Source of the DNA: Alphaproteobacteria bacterium BRH_c36 | Lineage (GTDB): Bacteria > Pseudomonadota > Alphaproteobacteria > Rhizobiales > Hyphomicrobiaceae | Direction of reading: 5' to 3' | Assembly: GCA_001516065.1 (NCBI GenBank) | Contig: LOEV01000058.1 | Location: forward strand, 1 to 40,755 | DNA: 40,755 nucleotides | Part shown: positions 1-7,219 of the stretch, piece by piece | How positions within the stretch are numbered: the stretch's first letter is position 1 | Layout: every line of letters starts with the position of its first letter | Translations under genes and position numbers: made by a program | The notes under the pieces: model-generated | Database searches by the model: none | What the model was told of the DNA's origin: nothing | What the model saw: only the letters and a program-made list of their open reading frames with translations

Positions 1-189
1 GATGCGCGTGAGATCGCGCCGGTCGGGCAACGTCGCCGCCAGGCGCGCGACGATGCCGATCCTCTGTTCGGCCGCGCGCAGCAGCAGGAGCCCTGCGTCC
101 GACGACTGGTTGCCGCCGTCGAAATCAACTGTGAACTTCTTTCTCTGGACGGCTGGAAGATCGAAGGGAAGCGGTGTTAAGTCGGTCAT
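1..189 (-). CDS. IS1380-family transposase, N-terminal fragment (runs off window)
   Basis: The minus strand is open from ATG at 189 to the window edge (63 codons). It begins MTDLTPLPFDLPAVQRKKF and continues with FDGGNQSSDAGLLLLRAAEQ, which is the characteristic N-terminus of IS1380-family DDE transposases (transposase DDE domain group 1). The family is usually 430-480 residues, so most of the gene, including the catalytic residues, lies outside the window. Whether it is intact cannot be judged. The family assignment is from memory of conserved N-terminal motifs. Confidence 0.75.
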   Translation of the reverse strand, partial: MTDLTPLPFDLPAVQRKKFTVDFDGGNQSSDAGLLLLRAAEQRIGIVARLAATLPDRRDLTRI

Positions 190-311
190 GGCCGTGGCGC
201 TCCGTTGCGACGCAAGCACGCTCGTCTGGCAACGGTTTGCTACGCGATTTCAACGTCCTGCGCCACGGCCAACGCACGATTCCTCACGCCTGATGCATGA
301 TCCGGGCTAAG
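1..311 (-). mobile_element. End of an IS1380-family insertion sequence (partial)
   Basis: The left edge carries the 5' end of an IS1380-type element whose transposase reads leftward out of the window. The likely outer end is near 291-311, where the minus strand reads TTAGCCCGGATCATGCATCA, similar in style to the terminal repeats I recall for this group. The exact end, the second end and the target duplication cannot be seen here. The boundary coincides with the stop codon of the neighbouring short gene, suggesting that the element inserted into that gene. Confidence 0.55.
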
Positions 312-576
312 ACCGCAGCCGCTTCAAGCTCGCCAATACGGTCGTGCTCGTTTCCACCCTTGGATCAGCAAGCATCTTTTGTTGAGTATCGAAAGGCAGC
401 AATTCGAACACCACCGCCATGTACATGTCGGTCTGCTCCAACGTCTTCATATACTTCGACAGTGTCACGCCGAGCATCTCAAATGCCTCTGGCATCCCAT
501 CGTTCAGGCCAGCCACCATCTTCTCAATCTCTGGCCAAATGTTCTCCAAGTGATTATCACGCGTTCGATCTTCCAT
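307..576 (-). CDS. Hypothetical protein, 89 aa, probably truncated by IS insertion
   Basis: A short soluble acidic protein (MEDRTRDNHLENIWPEIEKM...) with no recognised domain, rich in Met and Glu with helical character. The start at 576 is preferred over a TTG at 600 because GGAGG lies five bases upstream. The last residues (LKRLRS) and the TAG stop lie exactly where the IS1380-type terminal repeat begins, so the natural C-terminus was probably longer. A near-perfect palindrome at 594-619 covers the region just upstream of the ribosome binding site. Function unknown. Confidence 0.5.
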   Translation of the reverse strand: MEDRTRDNHLENIWPEIEKMVAGLNDGMPEAFEMLGVTLSKYMKTLEQTDMYMAVVFELLPFDTQQKMLADPRVETSTTVLASLKRLRS

Positions 577-593
577 CTTTCCCTCCGTTCCTT

Positions 594-619
594 GGTTCAA
601 AAACGGTCGTTTTCGAACC
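594..619. promoter_or_regulatory. 26-bp imperfect palindrome upstream of the 89-aa gene
   Basis: The two 13-base arms (594-606 and 607-619) match at 11 of 13 positions, and the outer ends read GGTTC and GAACC. It could be an operator for the short gene that starts at 576, or half of a recombination site: its right arm is repeated at 11678-11693 beside a recombinase pseudogene. Confidence 0.45.
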
Positions 620-630
620 AGTCTAGCACA
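604..630 (+). repeat. 27-bp direct repeat, copy 1 (partner at 11678-11704)
   Basis: This copy and the one at 11678-11704 match at 25 of 27 positions in the same orientation, ending in the identical core GAACCAGTCTAGCACA. The pair brackets about 11 kb that contains the sulfur and methyltransferase module. A resolvase C-terminal fragment lies about 1 kb to the right of this copy. Confidence 0.6.
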
Positions 631-684
631 AGCTAAGGTGGCCGGTCTCAGAGGCGCAGCCGGATCGAATAGAGCGCACGCTCG

Positions 685-1626
685 TCACTTCAGCACACCG
701 ATCGACAATAGCCAGCCCATCACGCCAAGGAAGATCAGTGCCAGCGTCAGATAGCCGACCAGACCGATGAGAAGGTAGTTGGTGCCTGGCATCTTGATCG
801 GGAGCCCGGTGGCGTCAGCGACAGGCTTCAGAGCCAATCTGATGCGCGGCCCGGCGCGCGTGCTGCTTGTTGCAATTTCATGACTGGCGCCTTTCCAGAA
901 GGCTTTTGGGAAGCCTGAGAAGTACCCCTGCCAGGTGTTATCGAAGTAGACCAAGCCTGAAATATGGTCTGCTTCATACCGTGCCGCGTCGCGGCCTGGG
1001 AATGGTGGCAAGGTCAGCGGAATGCCGGCCTCACGGGCAACGGCCTGAAACTTCTCGTAGCTCTCGCGCTGGCTTGGGACAAGCACCACCAATCGCTCTG
1101 GCCGAAGCCGTGTCGCGCATTGTTTCAGTTCCCAGGCCAGGCCTTTTGTGCGCCCAGCAAGCATGATGACCAATGCTGCACGATTGAGGAGATTAATGAC
1201 GTATGGTTGCCAGTCCTCATGGTGCTGATAGGACCGACTGACTCCGATCGGTGGTAACTTGTCTCCCGGTCGACCAATGGCGACGAAGGGGCCAACATCA
1301 CCCAGGACATCGCTCAGGCTGTATTCCAAGCCTACCGCATCTTCATCATCGTCGAATGAACGCAAATAAACGAGCGGCGGGCGCGGATCGCTTGCGAGCA
1401 CTTCATCGGCGCTTGATGCTGTGTGCTGCTCGCCGAGTTGATGCAGCCAAACAAGGCCGGCGCCGATAAAGAACGCGAGGAGACCGAGTAACGCGCGATC
1501 CAGGTCTTTTGCGTTGGAAATCAGGACCAGGATCGGCACGCCGAATAGGATGCCAAGCCCAACGGCTAGGCCTTTGTAGAGGCGGCCCCGTGCTGCATTC
1601 TGTTTGGGAAGATGGTCATTCGACAT
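685..1626 (-). CDS. Membrane protein with TIR-like cytosolic domain, 313 aa
   Basis: Two membrane segments near residues 17-35 and 43-62 are followed by a soluble middle region and a third hydrophobic segment near 283-308. The middle region opens with VYLRSFDDDED, then WQPYVINLLNRAALVIMLAG and GLAWELKQ, a beta-alpha layout reminiscent of TIR/SEFIR-type domains in which a conserved W-E follows a strand. This is an inference from pattern only. The chosen start MSNDHLPKQN (1626) places the first membrane segment at a normal distance; a longer reading frame upstream overlaps the resolvase remnant and is unlikely. It stands alone between mobile fragments. Function unknown; a defence or signalling role is possible but unproven. 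Confidence 0.6.
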   Translation of the reverse strand: MSNDHLPKQNAARGRLYKGLAVGLGILFGVPILVLISNAKDLDRALLGLLAFFIGAGLVWLHQLGEQHTASSADEVLASDPRPPLVYLRSFDDDEDAVGLEYSLSDVLGDVGPFVAIGRPGDKLPPIGVSRSYQHHEDWQPYVINLLNRAALVIMLAGRTKGLAWELKQCATRLRPERLVVLVPSQRESYEKFQAVAREAGIPLTLPPFPGRDAARYEADHISGLVYFDNTWQGYFSGFPKAFWKGASHEIATSSTRAGPRIRLALKPVADATGLPIKMPGTNYLLIGLVGYLTLALIFLGVMGWLLSIGVLK

Positions 1627-1642
1627 GCACCGCCTCCTTCTG

Positions 1643-1843
1643 TCATCGAGAAGCTCGGGCCTTAGATCGCTTATTCGGTGTCTTTCGTTTGGTGGCAACC
1701 CTAGTAGGCGCCGTCGGATGCTTGCGCAAACCGTAATTGTAAAGCGTGGCGCGCGACACACCGAACCGATCCATCAGCTTCTCCATTGTCTCGCCGTTCG
1801 CCAGTAGCGCTTGAGCGGTGGCGATGTCATCATCGGATACCAG
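1643..1843 (-). pseudogene. Resolvase/invertase C-terminal HTH fragment
   Basis: The minus frame reads SDDDIATAQALLANGETMEK then FGVSRATLYNYGL, which is the helix-turn-helix tail of Tn3-type serine resolvases, followed by a basic end and a stop at 1643. The catalytic domain is missing. Upstream, the frame runs into out-of-frame IS110 sequence; the junction is around 1835-1845. It is a remnant from a deletion or an insertion between a resolvase gene and an IS110 element. Confidence 0.6.
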
Positions 1844-2294
1844 CTGCAATTCCAAACTCAACTAGATGTGCACGTATCGCATTGATGGTCGCGGTTCGCT
1901 GCCTAATCAGAAGATGGCGCGTGCGATGAAGCATCAACATTGACTGCTGGCCGCGGGTTTTTGTTGGAACGAACCGCATGCTCGGACGGGTCACGGCCTC
2001 GCAAATGGCCTCTGCATCAGTCGCATCGTTCTTCTGGGATTTAACATACGGTTTGACGTAACGCGGCGGGATCAATCGAACGCTGTGACCAAGCTTCGTG
2101 AGTTCCCGCGACCAATGATGCGATGCCGAACACGCTTCAATCCCGACGATACATGGTGATAACTTAGCGAAGAATGGCAGAACCTGGCGCCGCTTCAACT
2201 GACGACGCAGGACCGGCTGATGATCAGCATGAACACCGTGAACCTGAAAAACGGACTTGGCAGTATCCAGTCCAATCGTTGTAATCTCTTTCAT
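1830..2294 (-). pseudogene. IS110-family transposase, N-terminal half
   Basis: 154 residues from ATG 2294 (AGGAG six bases upstream) to a stop at 1830. It carries the RuvC-like DEDD region: GLDTAKSVFQVHGV with the first Asp, then GIEACSASHHW with the Glu, then NDATDAEAI with the paired Asp residues, followed by RQRTATINAIRAHLVEFG. This is the N-terminal catalytic part of IS110 transposases, normally 310-340 residues with a C-terminal transposase_20 domain that is missing here. It is inactive as a stand-alone enzyme. The break point lies beside the resolvase fragment. Confidence 0.75.
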
Positions 2295-2412
2295 GGTCGG
2301 CTCCTCTTTCAATGGTCACTTCAACAGCAACCATTTTGGCACCTAGATGCCGGCGGGAGGAGCCGTCCACAGCATCAAAAAGAGACGTTCTTCCGGCCTG
2401 ATGGCGCATGCG
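1830..2412 (-). mobile_element. Truncated IS110-family element
   Basis: Contains the 5' noncoding end (about 2295-2412) and the N-terminal half of an IS110-type transposase. The 3' half is absent and the sequence passes directly into a resolvase tail at about 1840. The 5' boundary is approximate because IS110 elements lack clear inverted repeats. Confidence 0.6.
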
Positions 2413-2420
2413 GAACCGGA

Positions 2421-3092
2421 CTAGCTCGACGGGAAGGGATCAACAGGCAGCCCAGCCGCCTGCCACTCCGGCCAGCCATCTTCAAGTCGCCGCGCCTTGA
2501 ACCCGCGCGCGCGCAATCGCTCGACCATGTCAAATGAGAGTACGCAGTAAGCTCCGCGGCAGTAGGCGACGATCTCTTTCTTCGTATCGAGCGTGGCGAG
2601 TTGCGCTTCCAGTTCTTCGAGCGGGATATTGATGGCGTTCGGCAGATGCCCCGATGCAAACTCGTCCTGGGGCCGCACGTCGATGACGAGAACGTCGCCG
2701 TCTTTCATGCGCGCCAGGAGCTCGGACCGCGAGACCGGCTCCAGCTCATCGCGGCTCAGGAAGTATGTCCTTACGATTTTATCGACCTCGCCGACATGAC
2801 GCTCACCGATGCGGGTGAGCGCTGCAAGGAGGTCGAGCACGGCGGGACCTGACAACCGATAGAACGTGAACTTGCCCTCTCGGCGCGATTCAATCAGGCC
2901 GGCGCGCCGCATCTGCTGGAGATGCTGCGAGGTGTTCGCAACAGACATTCCGGTGCGGTTGGCGAGCAGCTCGACATTGCGCTCACCCTGGGCAAGTGCC
3001 TCCAGGAGCTCGAGGCGATGCTCATGTGCAACCGCCTTCGCGACCGCGGCGAACTGCCGGAACAAAAGACGTTTGGGAGTCTCGCTTGACAC
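2421..3092 (-). CDS. ArsR-family regulator fused to a rhodanese domain
   Basis: N-terminal winged helix (about residues 10-95; recognition helix around MSVANTSQHLQQMRRAGLIE) followed by a rhodanese domain (about 125-220) with the loop CRGAYC, whose first Cys (178) is the expected persulfide acceptor. The domain pair is known in alphaproteobacteria, usually beside sulfur genes, and suggests a repressor that reads sulfane sulfur. No metal-binding Cys pair is visible in the helix region. The start is taken as GTG 3092 because GAGG sits six bases upstream; a TTG at 3098 has no spacing to it, and an ATG at 3094 is out of frame. It is divergent from the operon that starts at 3207, so it probably controls that operon and itself. 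Confidence 0.85.
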   Translation of the reverse strand: MSSETPKRLLFRQFAAVAKAVAHEHRLELLEALAQGERNVELLANRTGMSVANTSQHLQQMRRAGLIESRREGKFTFYRLSGPAVLDLLAALTRIGERHVGEVDKIVRTYFLSRDELEPVSRSELLARMKDGDVLVIDVRPQDEFASGHLPNAINIPLEELEAQLATLDTKKEIVAYCRGAYCVLSFDMVERLRARGFKARRLEDGWPEWQAAGLPVDPFPSS

Positions 3093-3114
3093 ATCCAACC
3101 TCGCTGTATATCAA

Positions 3115-3130
3115 TCAATCAAATAATTGA
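3115..3130. promoter_or_regulatory. Candidate operator between ArsR-rhodanese gene and sulfur operon
   Basis: In the 114-bp divergent gap an AT-rich inverted repeat reads TCAAT, six bases, then ATTGA, next to a repeated TCAATCAATC run. AT-rich dyads of this size are typical of ArsR-family operators. Assignment is by position and symmetry only. Confidence 0.35.
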
Positions 3131-3206
3131 ATAGTGTGCAGTGCATGTCAAGCTTTCCAGCCTGTGCATGCGTACTCGAGAGACGGAATAACTAATCGAG
3201 GTCGCC

Positions 3207-3365
3207 GTGATTGTCCTGGTGGTGCGCTGGCTCGGCGGTGGAACCTCTGGCACGACCCCGCCGCCACGTACGCCGCAAGACATCCTCGACGAACGCTACG
3301 CCCGTGGTGAGATCGATCGGGAGGAGTATCTGCGGCGTCGCGACGACATAGCCGCCAGGTCATGA
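3207..3365 (+). CDS. Short SHOCT-domain protein, 52 aa
   Basis: Reads VIVLVVRWLGGG, a Pro-rich linker, then the SHOCT motif ILDERYARGEIDREEYLRRR. GTG at 3207 has GAGG five bases upstream and the frame is closed by a TAA at 3189, so the protein is short. Most relatives of this kind have a full membrane helix and a tryptophan-rich N-terminus, so this one may be N-terminally truncated. Its C-terminus closely resembles the SHOCT protein at 31372-31602. It opens the operon; its stop overlaps a possible upstream start of the next gene at 3362. Confidence 0.6.
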   Translation: MIVLVVRWLGGGTSGTTPPPRTPQDILDERYARGEIDREEYLRRRDDIAARS

Positions 3366-3403
3366 CACCAGCTCTACCCACCGTTGATCTGGAGATACGC
3401 GCG

Positions 3404-4246
3404 ATGTCAGATGTCCTTCTCGCTTACGAGCCTTTCATCCGGCTGACGGCGTTCGCGTCGGTGTTCACATTCATGGCGCTGTGCGAAGTTCTTGCCCCGC
3501 GCCGTAAGCAGGCGATCGGGCGCGCCACGCGCTGGCCGAGCAACCTCGGCGTCGTGATCCTGGACACAGTAGTCGTGCGCATCCTGTTTCCGACGACGGC
3601 TGTCGGGCTGGCGATGCTGGCGGAGTCACAGGGCTTCGGCCTCTTCAACGCCTGGCAGGTGCCCTATGCGCTCGCCGTCGTCGCCTCCGTCATCATCCTC
3701 GACTTTGTCATCTATCTGCAGCACGTGCTGTTCCATGCCGTGCCGGCGCTCTGGCGGCTCCACCGGATGCACCACGCCGATCTCGAGTTCGACCTGACGA
3801 CGGGGGCACGGTTTCACCCAATCGAGATCATCCTGTCGATGGTCATCAAGCTCACCGTGATCGCAGCACTCGGCGCGCCCGCCGTCGCGGTGCTGATTTT
3901 CGAGGTGCTGCTGAATGCGACCGCCATGTTCAATCACTCGAACGTGCGTCTGCCGGCCTCGATCGACCGTGTTCTGCGCTGGTTCGTCGTCACACCCGAC
4001 ATGCACCGCGTGCATCACTCGGTCGTTGTGCCCGAGACCAACTCCAACTTCGGGTTCAACCTGCCGTGGTGGGACCGGCTATTCGGAACCTACCGGGATC
4101 AGCCTGCGGCAGGGCACGAGCGCATGACCATCGGCGTGGAGGAGATACGCGACCCTGCCGAGCAGCGCCTCGATCGCATGCTAACTCAGCCGTTCCGGGA
4201 AGGCGACAGCTCCTATGCCCTCGGCCGGCGGGAGGCGCCGGAATGA
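3404..4246 (+). CDS. Sterol desaturase / fatty-acid hydroxylase family membrane protein
   Basis: An integral membrane di-iron enzyme of the fatty acid hydroxylase superfamily, about 280 residues. The His clusters are present: HVLFH (107-111), HRMHH (120-124) and a late HRVHH, with hydrophobic segments between them. The family hydroxylates or desaturates lipid chains; the substrate cannot be told. The start at 3404 has GGAGA eight bases upstream; an alternative ATG at 3362 overlaps the preceding stop and would add 14 residues. The last bases overlap the next gene (ATGA). Its position in a sulfur operon suggests membrane lipid adjustment linked to sulfur stress, which is inference. Confidence 0.85.
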   Translation: MSDVLLAYEPFIRLTAFASVFTFMALCEVLAPRRKQAIGRATRWPSNLGVVILDTVVVRILFPTTAVGLAMLAESQGFGLFNAWQVPYALAVVASVIILDFVIYLQHVLFHAVPALWRLHRMHHADLEFDLTTGARFHPIEIILSMVIKLTVIAALGAPAVAVLIFEVLLNATAMFNHSNVRLPASIDRVLRWFVVTPDMHRVHHSVVVPETNSNFGFNLPWWDRLFGTYRDQPAAGHERMTIGVEEIRDPAEQRLDRMLTQPFREGDSSYALGRREAPE

Positions 4247-5256
4247 ACAACGCGGCATTCATTTCTCGCCTGCTGCTCGTCTTGAGCTTGATGGCGGCGG
4301 CGCTCCTAATTGCCGTCAACCGCGACCGTCTCGATGTCGCGGGCGTCGAACAGATGATCGGGGATCTCGGTGCCTGGGCTCCAGCTGCGCACGTCCTGCT
4401 ATTTGCCATTGGCACCGTCTTGTTCGCGCCTGGCGCCGTCTTCGGTCTCGTCGGCGGGGGGCTGTTCGGTCCGGTGTGGGGGACGCTGCTCAATCTCGTC
4501 GGCGCCACGCTCGGGGCGACCTGCAGCTTTCTCGTTGCGCGCTACATCGCGGCCGATTGGGTGAGGACAAGGACGGGTCCCCGTCTTCAACGGCTCATGA
4601 CGGGCGTCGAGGCCGAGGGCTGGCGGTTCGTCGCCTTGATGCGGCTCGTGCCGCTGGTGCCCTTCAATCTCCTGAACTACGCGCTCGGTCTCACCCACAT
4701 CTCCCTGTCGCACTACGTCCTTGCCTCCCTCATCGCCATGGCGCCGGGAACGCTAGCATTCACTTGGCTCGGTTATGCCGGTCGTCGAGCATTGGACGGC
4801 GATACGTCGGCGATCCGATATGGCCTCCTCGCACTCGGACTGCTGGCCGCAATCGCATTCGTGCCGAGGCTAGTCGGCCGGTTCCGCGGAGGCTCGGGAC
4901 CGAGCTGGATCGGAGTCGAAGAGCTACAGCGGCTCAAAGAGGACGAAGCACCCATGACAATACTGGACGTCCGATCGGCAAGCGATTTCGCAGGCCCCCT
5001 AAACCGAATTCCCGGAGCTCGCAATATTCCGCTCGGCGAGATCGAGCACCGGCTTGGCGAATTGGAGGTGCTCGCGGATAATCCGATAGTGCTCGTCTGC
5101 CGGGCGCAGGCTATGTCCTCCGAGGCGGCCGCAATCCTCATGGCGGCGGACTTCAAGGACGTGCGCGTGCTGAGAGGCGGCATGGTCGCCTGGAACGCGA
5201 TGGAGAGCCCAGCGACCGGGAACGAGCGCGCACCGGCCAAGGAGGTTGCTCGATGA
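4243..5256 (+). CDS. TVP38/TMEM64 (DedA-like) membrane protein fused to rhodanese domain
   Basis: 337 residues. Residues 1-215 form a TVP38/TMEM64 (SNARE-associated, VTT) membrane domain with GAVFGLVGGGLFG near 64-76 and a later RLVPLVPFNLLNYALG. Residues about 222-325 form a rhodanese domain with LDVR at 241-244 and the active loop CRAQAMS starting at Cys286. The fusion suggests a membrane carrier that passes sulfane sulfur on the cytoplasmic face. GGGAGG lies seven bases before the ATG, which overlaps the preceding stop. The next gene starts four bases before this one ends. Confidence 0.85.
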   Translation: MNNAAFISRLLLVLSLMAAALLIAVNRDRLDVAGVEQMIGDLGAWAPAAHVLLFAIGTVLFAPGAVFGLVGGGLFGPVWGTLLNLVGATLGATCSFLVARYIAADWVRTRTGPRLQRLMTGVEAEGWRFVALMRLVPLVPFNLLNYALGLTHISLSHYVLASLIAMAPGTLAFTWLGYAGRRALDGDTSAIRYGLLALGLLAAIAFVPRLVGRFRGGSGPSWIGVEELQRLKEDEAPMTILDVRSASDFAGPLNRIPGARNIPLGEIEHRLGELEVLADNPIVLVCRAQAMSSEAAAILMAADFKDVRVLRGGMVAWNAMESPATGNERAPAKEVAR

Positions 5257-5813
5257 GTTCCGTCGTCCGGCAACTGCTGTTGGCGGCGGCGTGCCTCGCC
5301 GCATCGTCAGCCGTCGCAACAGGCGGAAAGGCCGACCCCATCCACGTCGAGCGCGACGGCTTGAAACTCGAAATGGCCCCGCTCGCGGACGATCCGGTCC
5401 GCGCTTTCTTTCTTGCGCGCGGTTTCCCGTCCGACGATGCCCAGCACATCGTCGAAACGGCCTGCCTGTTCCGCTCCGCCATTGGCAACTCGTTCAGCGC
5501 CGAAGGCTCACCAGTGGTAACCGTCGCGCTGACCGAGTGGCGCGTGACGCCTGCTAGTGGCAGGCTCGGCGCGCTCAAGTTGCGCGAAGACTGGGAGTCC
5601 GTCTGGAAGGCGCGGGGCGTGCCGGGAGATGCTGCGACCGCGTTCTACTGGTCCCTGTTCCCGACCGAGCAGACGTTCTACCCGACCGACTATAATTGGG
5701 GCTTCCTCACATTCGGCTTACCCTCAGGGACAGTCTTCGACCTGACGCTCTCCTGGCGGACAGGTGGCTCCTCTCACGGCACAACGATCAGGGGACTGCA
5801 ATGCCCGCGCTGA
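5253..5813 (+). CDS. Secreted hypothetical protein, 186 aa
   Basis: A clear signal peptide (MSSVVRQLLLAAACLAASSAVA, with cleavage likely near residue 22-28) precedes a soluble domain with no recognised family. It has a conserved-looking Cys near 69 and another near the C-terminus (LQCPR), which might form a disulfide. It overlaps its neighbours by 4 and 13 bases, so it is translationally coupled with the TVP38-rhodanese and thioredoxin genes. A periplasmic sulfur-related role is suggested by context only. Confidence 0.7.
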   Translation: MSSVVRQLLLAAACLAASSAVATGGKADPIHVERDGLKLEMAPLADDPVRAFFLARGFPSDDAQHIVETACLFRSAIGNSFSAEGSPVVTVALTEWRVTPASGRLGALKLREDWESVWKARGVPGDAATAFYWSLFPTEQTFYPTDYNWGFLTFGLPSGTVFDLTLSWRTGGSSHGTTIRGLQCPR

Positions 5814-6352
5814 CCAACCCTTCCAACATCACCAGACGCACGTTGATCGCCGGAGCGAGTTCCGGACTGGCCGTTTTCGCGTTCCCCATCTCCTCTCAGT
5901 CAGGCAGCCCCATGCTGCTGCAGGCCGTGCCAGGCAAGCCGGAGGCGCCCGACTTCAGTCTGCCGGACCTCGATGGCAAGAACGTGCGCTTTTCCGAACA
6001 CAAGGGCCGCGTCGTGCTCGTCAATTTCTGGGCGACGTGGTGCCCGCCCTGTCGCGCCGAGATCCCGTCAATGGAGCGGGCTTGGGTACAGCTCAAGGAC
6101 GGGGGGGTGGCCATGCTCGCCGTTCACGTCGGCGGCGACGCTGACAGGATTTGGGAGTTCCTGGCCGAGTTCAATGTCACGTTCCCGGTGCTGATCGACA
6201 AATCGTCGGCGGTCTCGAAGGCCTGGACCACAATCGGCCTGCCGACGACCTACATCACCGACGGCGATGGCCGCAAGGCGCTGCGTGCAATCGGCGGACG
6301 CGAATGGGACCACCCCGATTTGATCACCAGCATCCTCGCGATCAGGGCTTGA
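5801..6352 (+). CDS. TlpA-like periplasmic thiol-disulfide oxidoreductase
   Basis: 183 residues. A twin-arginine-like start (TRRTLIAGAS) and hydrophobic stretch to about residue 30 suggest export. The thioredoxin fold follows, with FWATWCPPC (active Cys81 and Cys84), PSMERAW and the cis-Pro region GLPTTYITD. This is the AhpC/TSA-Redoxin (TlpA/ResA) type. AGGGG lies upstream of ATG 5801, and the gene overlaps the preceding one by 13 bases. It probably reduces disulfides or persulfides in the periplasm for the adjacent rhodanese proteins. Confidence 0.85.
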   Translation: MPALTNPSNITRRTLIAGASSGLAVFAFPISSQSGSPMLLQAVPGKPEAPDFSLPDLDGKNVRFSEHKGRVVLVNFWATWCPPCRAEIPSMERAWVQLKDGGVAMLAVHVGGDADRIWEFLAEFNVTFPVLIDKSSAVSKAWTTIGLPTTYITDGDGRKALRAIGGREWDHPDLITSILAIRA

Positions 6353-6396
6353 TTCGGATTGAACGAAACAAAGTGACAAACAAGGGGACACAAAAA

Positions 6397-6825
6397 ATGC
6401 TCAAACTCAAGAACAGCATCGTCGCGGCAACCGCGGCAATTGTCCTCGTTACGACACCTGCCACGGCGGAAAACGCTGCCGTCGAAGCCATGCAGGGCTA
6501 TATGGAATTCGCACCCTATGATGCCGGCATCATTGTGCCGCAGCAGATCACAAAGGATATCTTCGAAAACGTCGTCTTCGTCGATACCCGCGACGCCGAG
6601 CAATTCGCAAAAGGCACAATTCCTGGTGCCCGGCATATCGAGTGGCGCGAGGTTCTTTCGCGCATCGACGAGATCCCGGCGGACAAGAAAGTGATCCTGT
6701 TCTGCAATACGGGAAGCCTGTCGGCCCAGGCCGCGTTCGCACTGAGGGTCGCAGGCCGCGAGAACGTGCTCGTTATGCAAACGGGCCTCGACGGCTGGCG
6801 CAAGGACGCTGCCCACAAACCGTAG
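6397..6825 (+). CDS. Periplasmic single-domain rhodanese
   Basis: 142 residues with a signal peptide (to about ATAEN, residues 1-25) and one rhodanese domain: VDTRDAEQF (62-70), GTIPGARHIEW and the active loop beginning at Cys103 in LFCNTGSLS. The family transfers sulfane sulfur between thiols. AAGGGG precedes the start. With the TlpA-like protein, the TVP38-rhodanese and the DsrE protein it makes a plausible relay from periplasm to cytoplasm. Confidence 0.85.
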   Translation: MLKLKNSIVAATAAIVLVTTPATAENAAVEAMQGYMEFAPYDAGIIVPQQITKDIFENVVFVDTRDAEQFAKGTIPGARHIEWREVLSRIDEIPADKKVILFCNTGSLSAQAAFALRVAGRENVLVMQTGLDGWRKDAAHKP

Positions 6826-6863
6826 CAACCGATCGAAGACGACCACACGACTGGAGGCCAGCC

Positions 6864-7217
6864 ATGAAAACCCTGATCATCTTGAATGACCCACCTTACG
6901 GAACCGAGCGGGTCTACAATGGGCTACGCATGGCCCATGCGCTCGCCAAGAACGATGCAGACGCCGAGGTCACCGTGTTCCTGATGGCCGATGCTGTCGT
7001 TTCCGCCAAGGCTGGCCAGAAGACACCCGACGGCTACTACAATGTCGAACGCATGCTGAAGCGGGTGATCGCCGGCAAAGGCCGGCTGCTGCTGTGCGGC
7101 ACCTGCCTCGATGCGCGCGGCATCGCCGAGGTCGAAGTCATGCAGGGCGCTCACCGATCCACCATGGACGAGCTCGCCGCAGAGACCATCGCGGCCGACA
7201 AGGTGCTGGTGTTTTAG
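6864..7217 (+). CDS. DsrE-family sulfur carrier protein
   Basis: 117 residues, cytoplasmic, with the DsrE/DsrF-like fold: MKTLIILNDPPYGTERVYNG at the start, then FLMADAV, then LLLCGTCLDARG with Cys78 and Cys81. In this family a Cys at that position carries persulfide during transfer. GGAGG is seven bases before ATG 6864. Only two bases separate its stop from the cysteine desulfurase start, which supports a shared role: the desulfurase or a rhodanese loads the carrier. Confidence 0.85.
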   Translation: MKTLIILNDPPYGTERVYNGLRMAHALAKNDADAEVTVFLMADAVVSAKAGQKTPDGYYNVERMLKRVIAGKGRLLLCGTCLDARGIAEVEVMQGAHRSTMDELAAETIAADKVLVF

Positions 7218-7219
7218 TG

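Noticed and set aside
4215-5081. Long plus-strand frame overlapping the TVP38-rhodanese gene
   Set aside because: It is in another frame of a gene with clear membrane and rhodanese motifs; the translation is Arg/Ser-rich without a domain, as expected for a shadow in GC-rich DNA.
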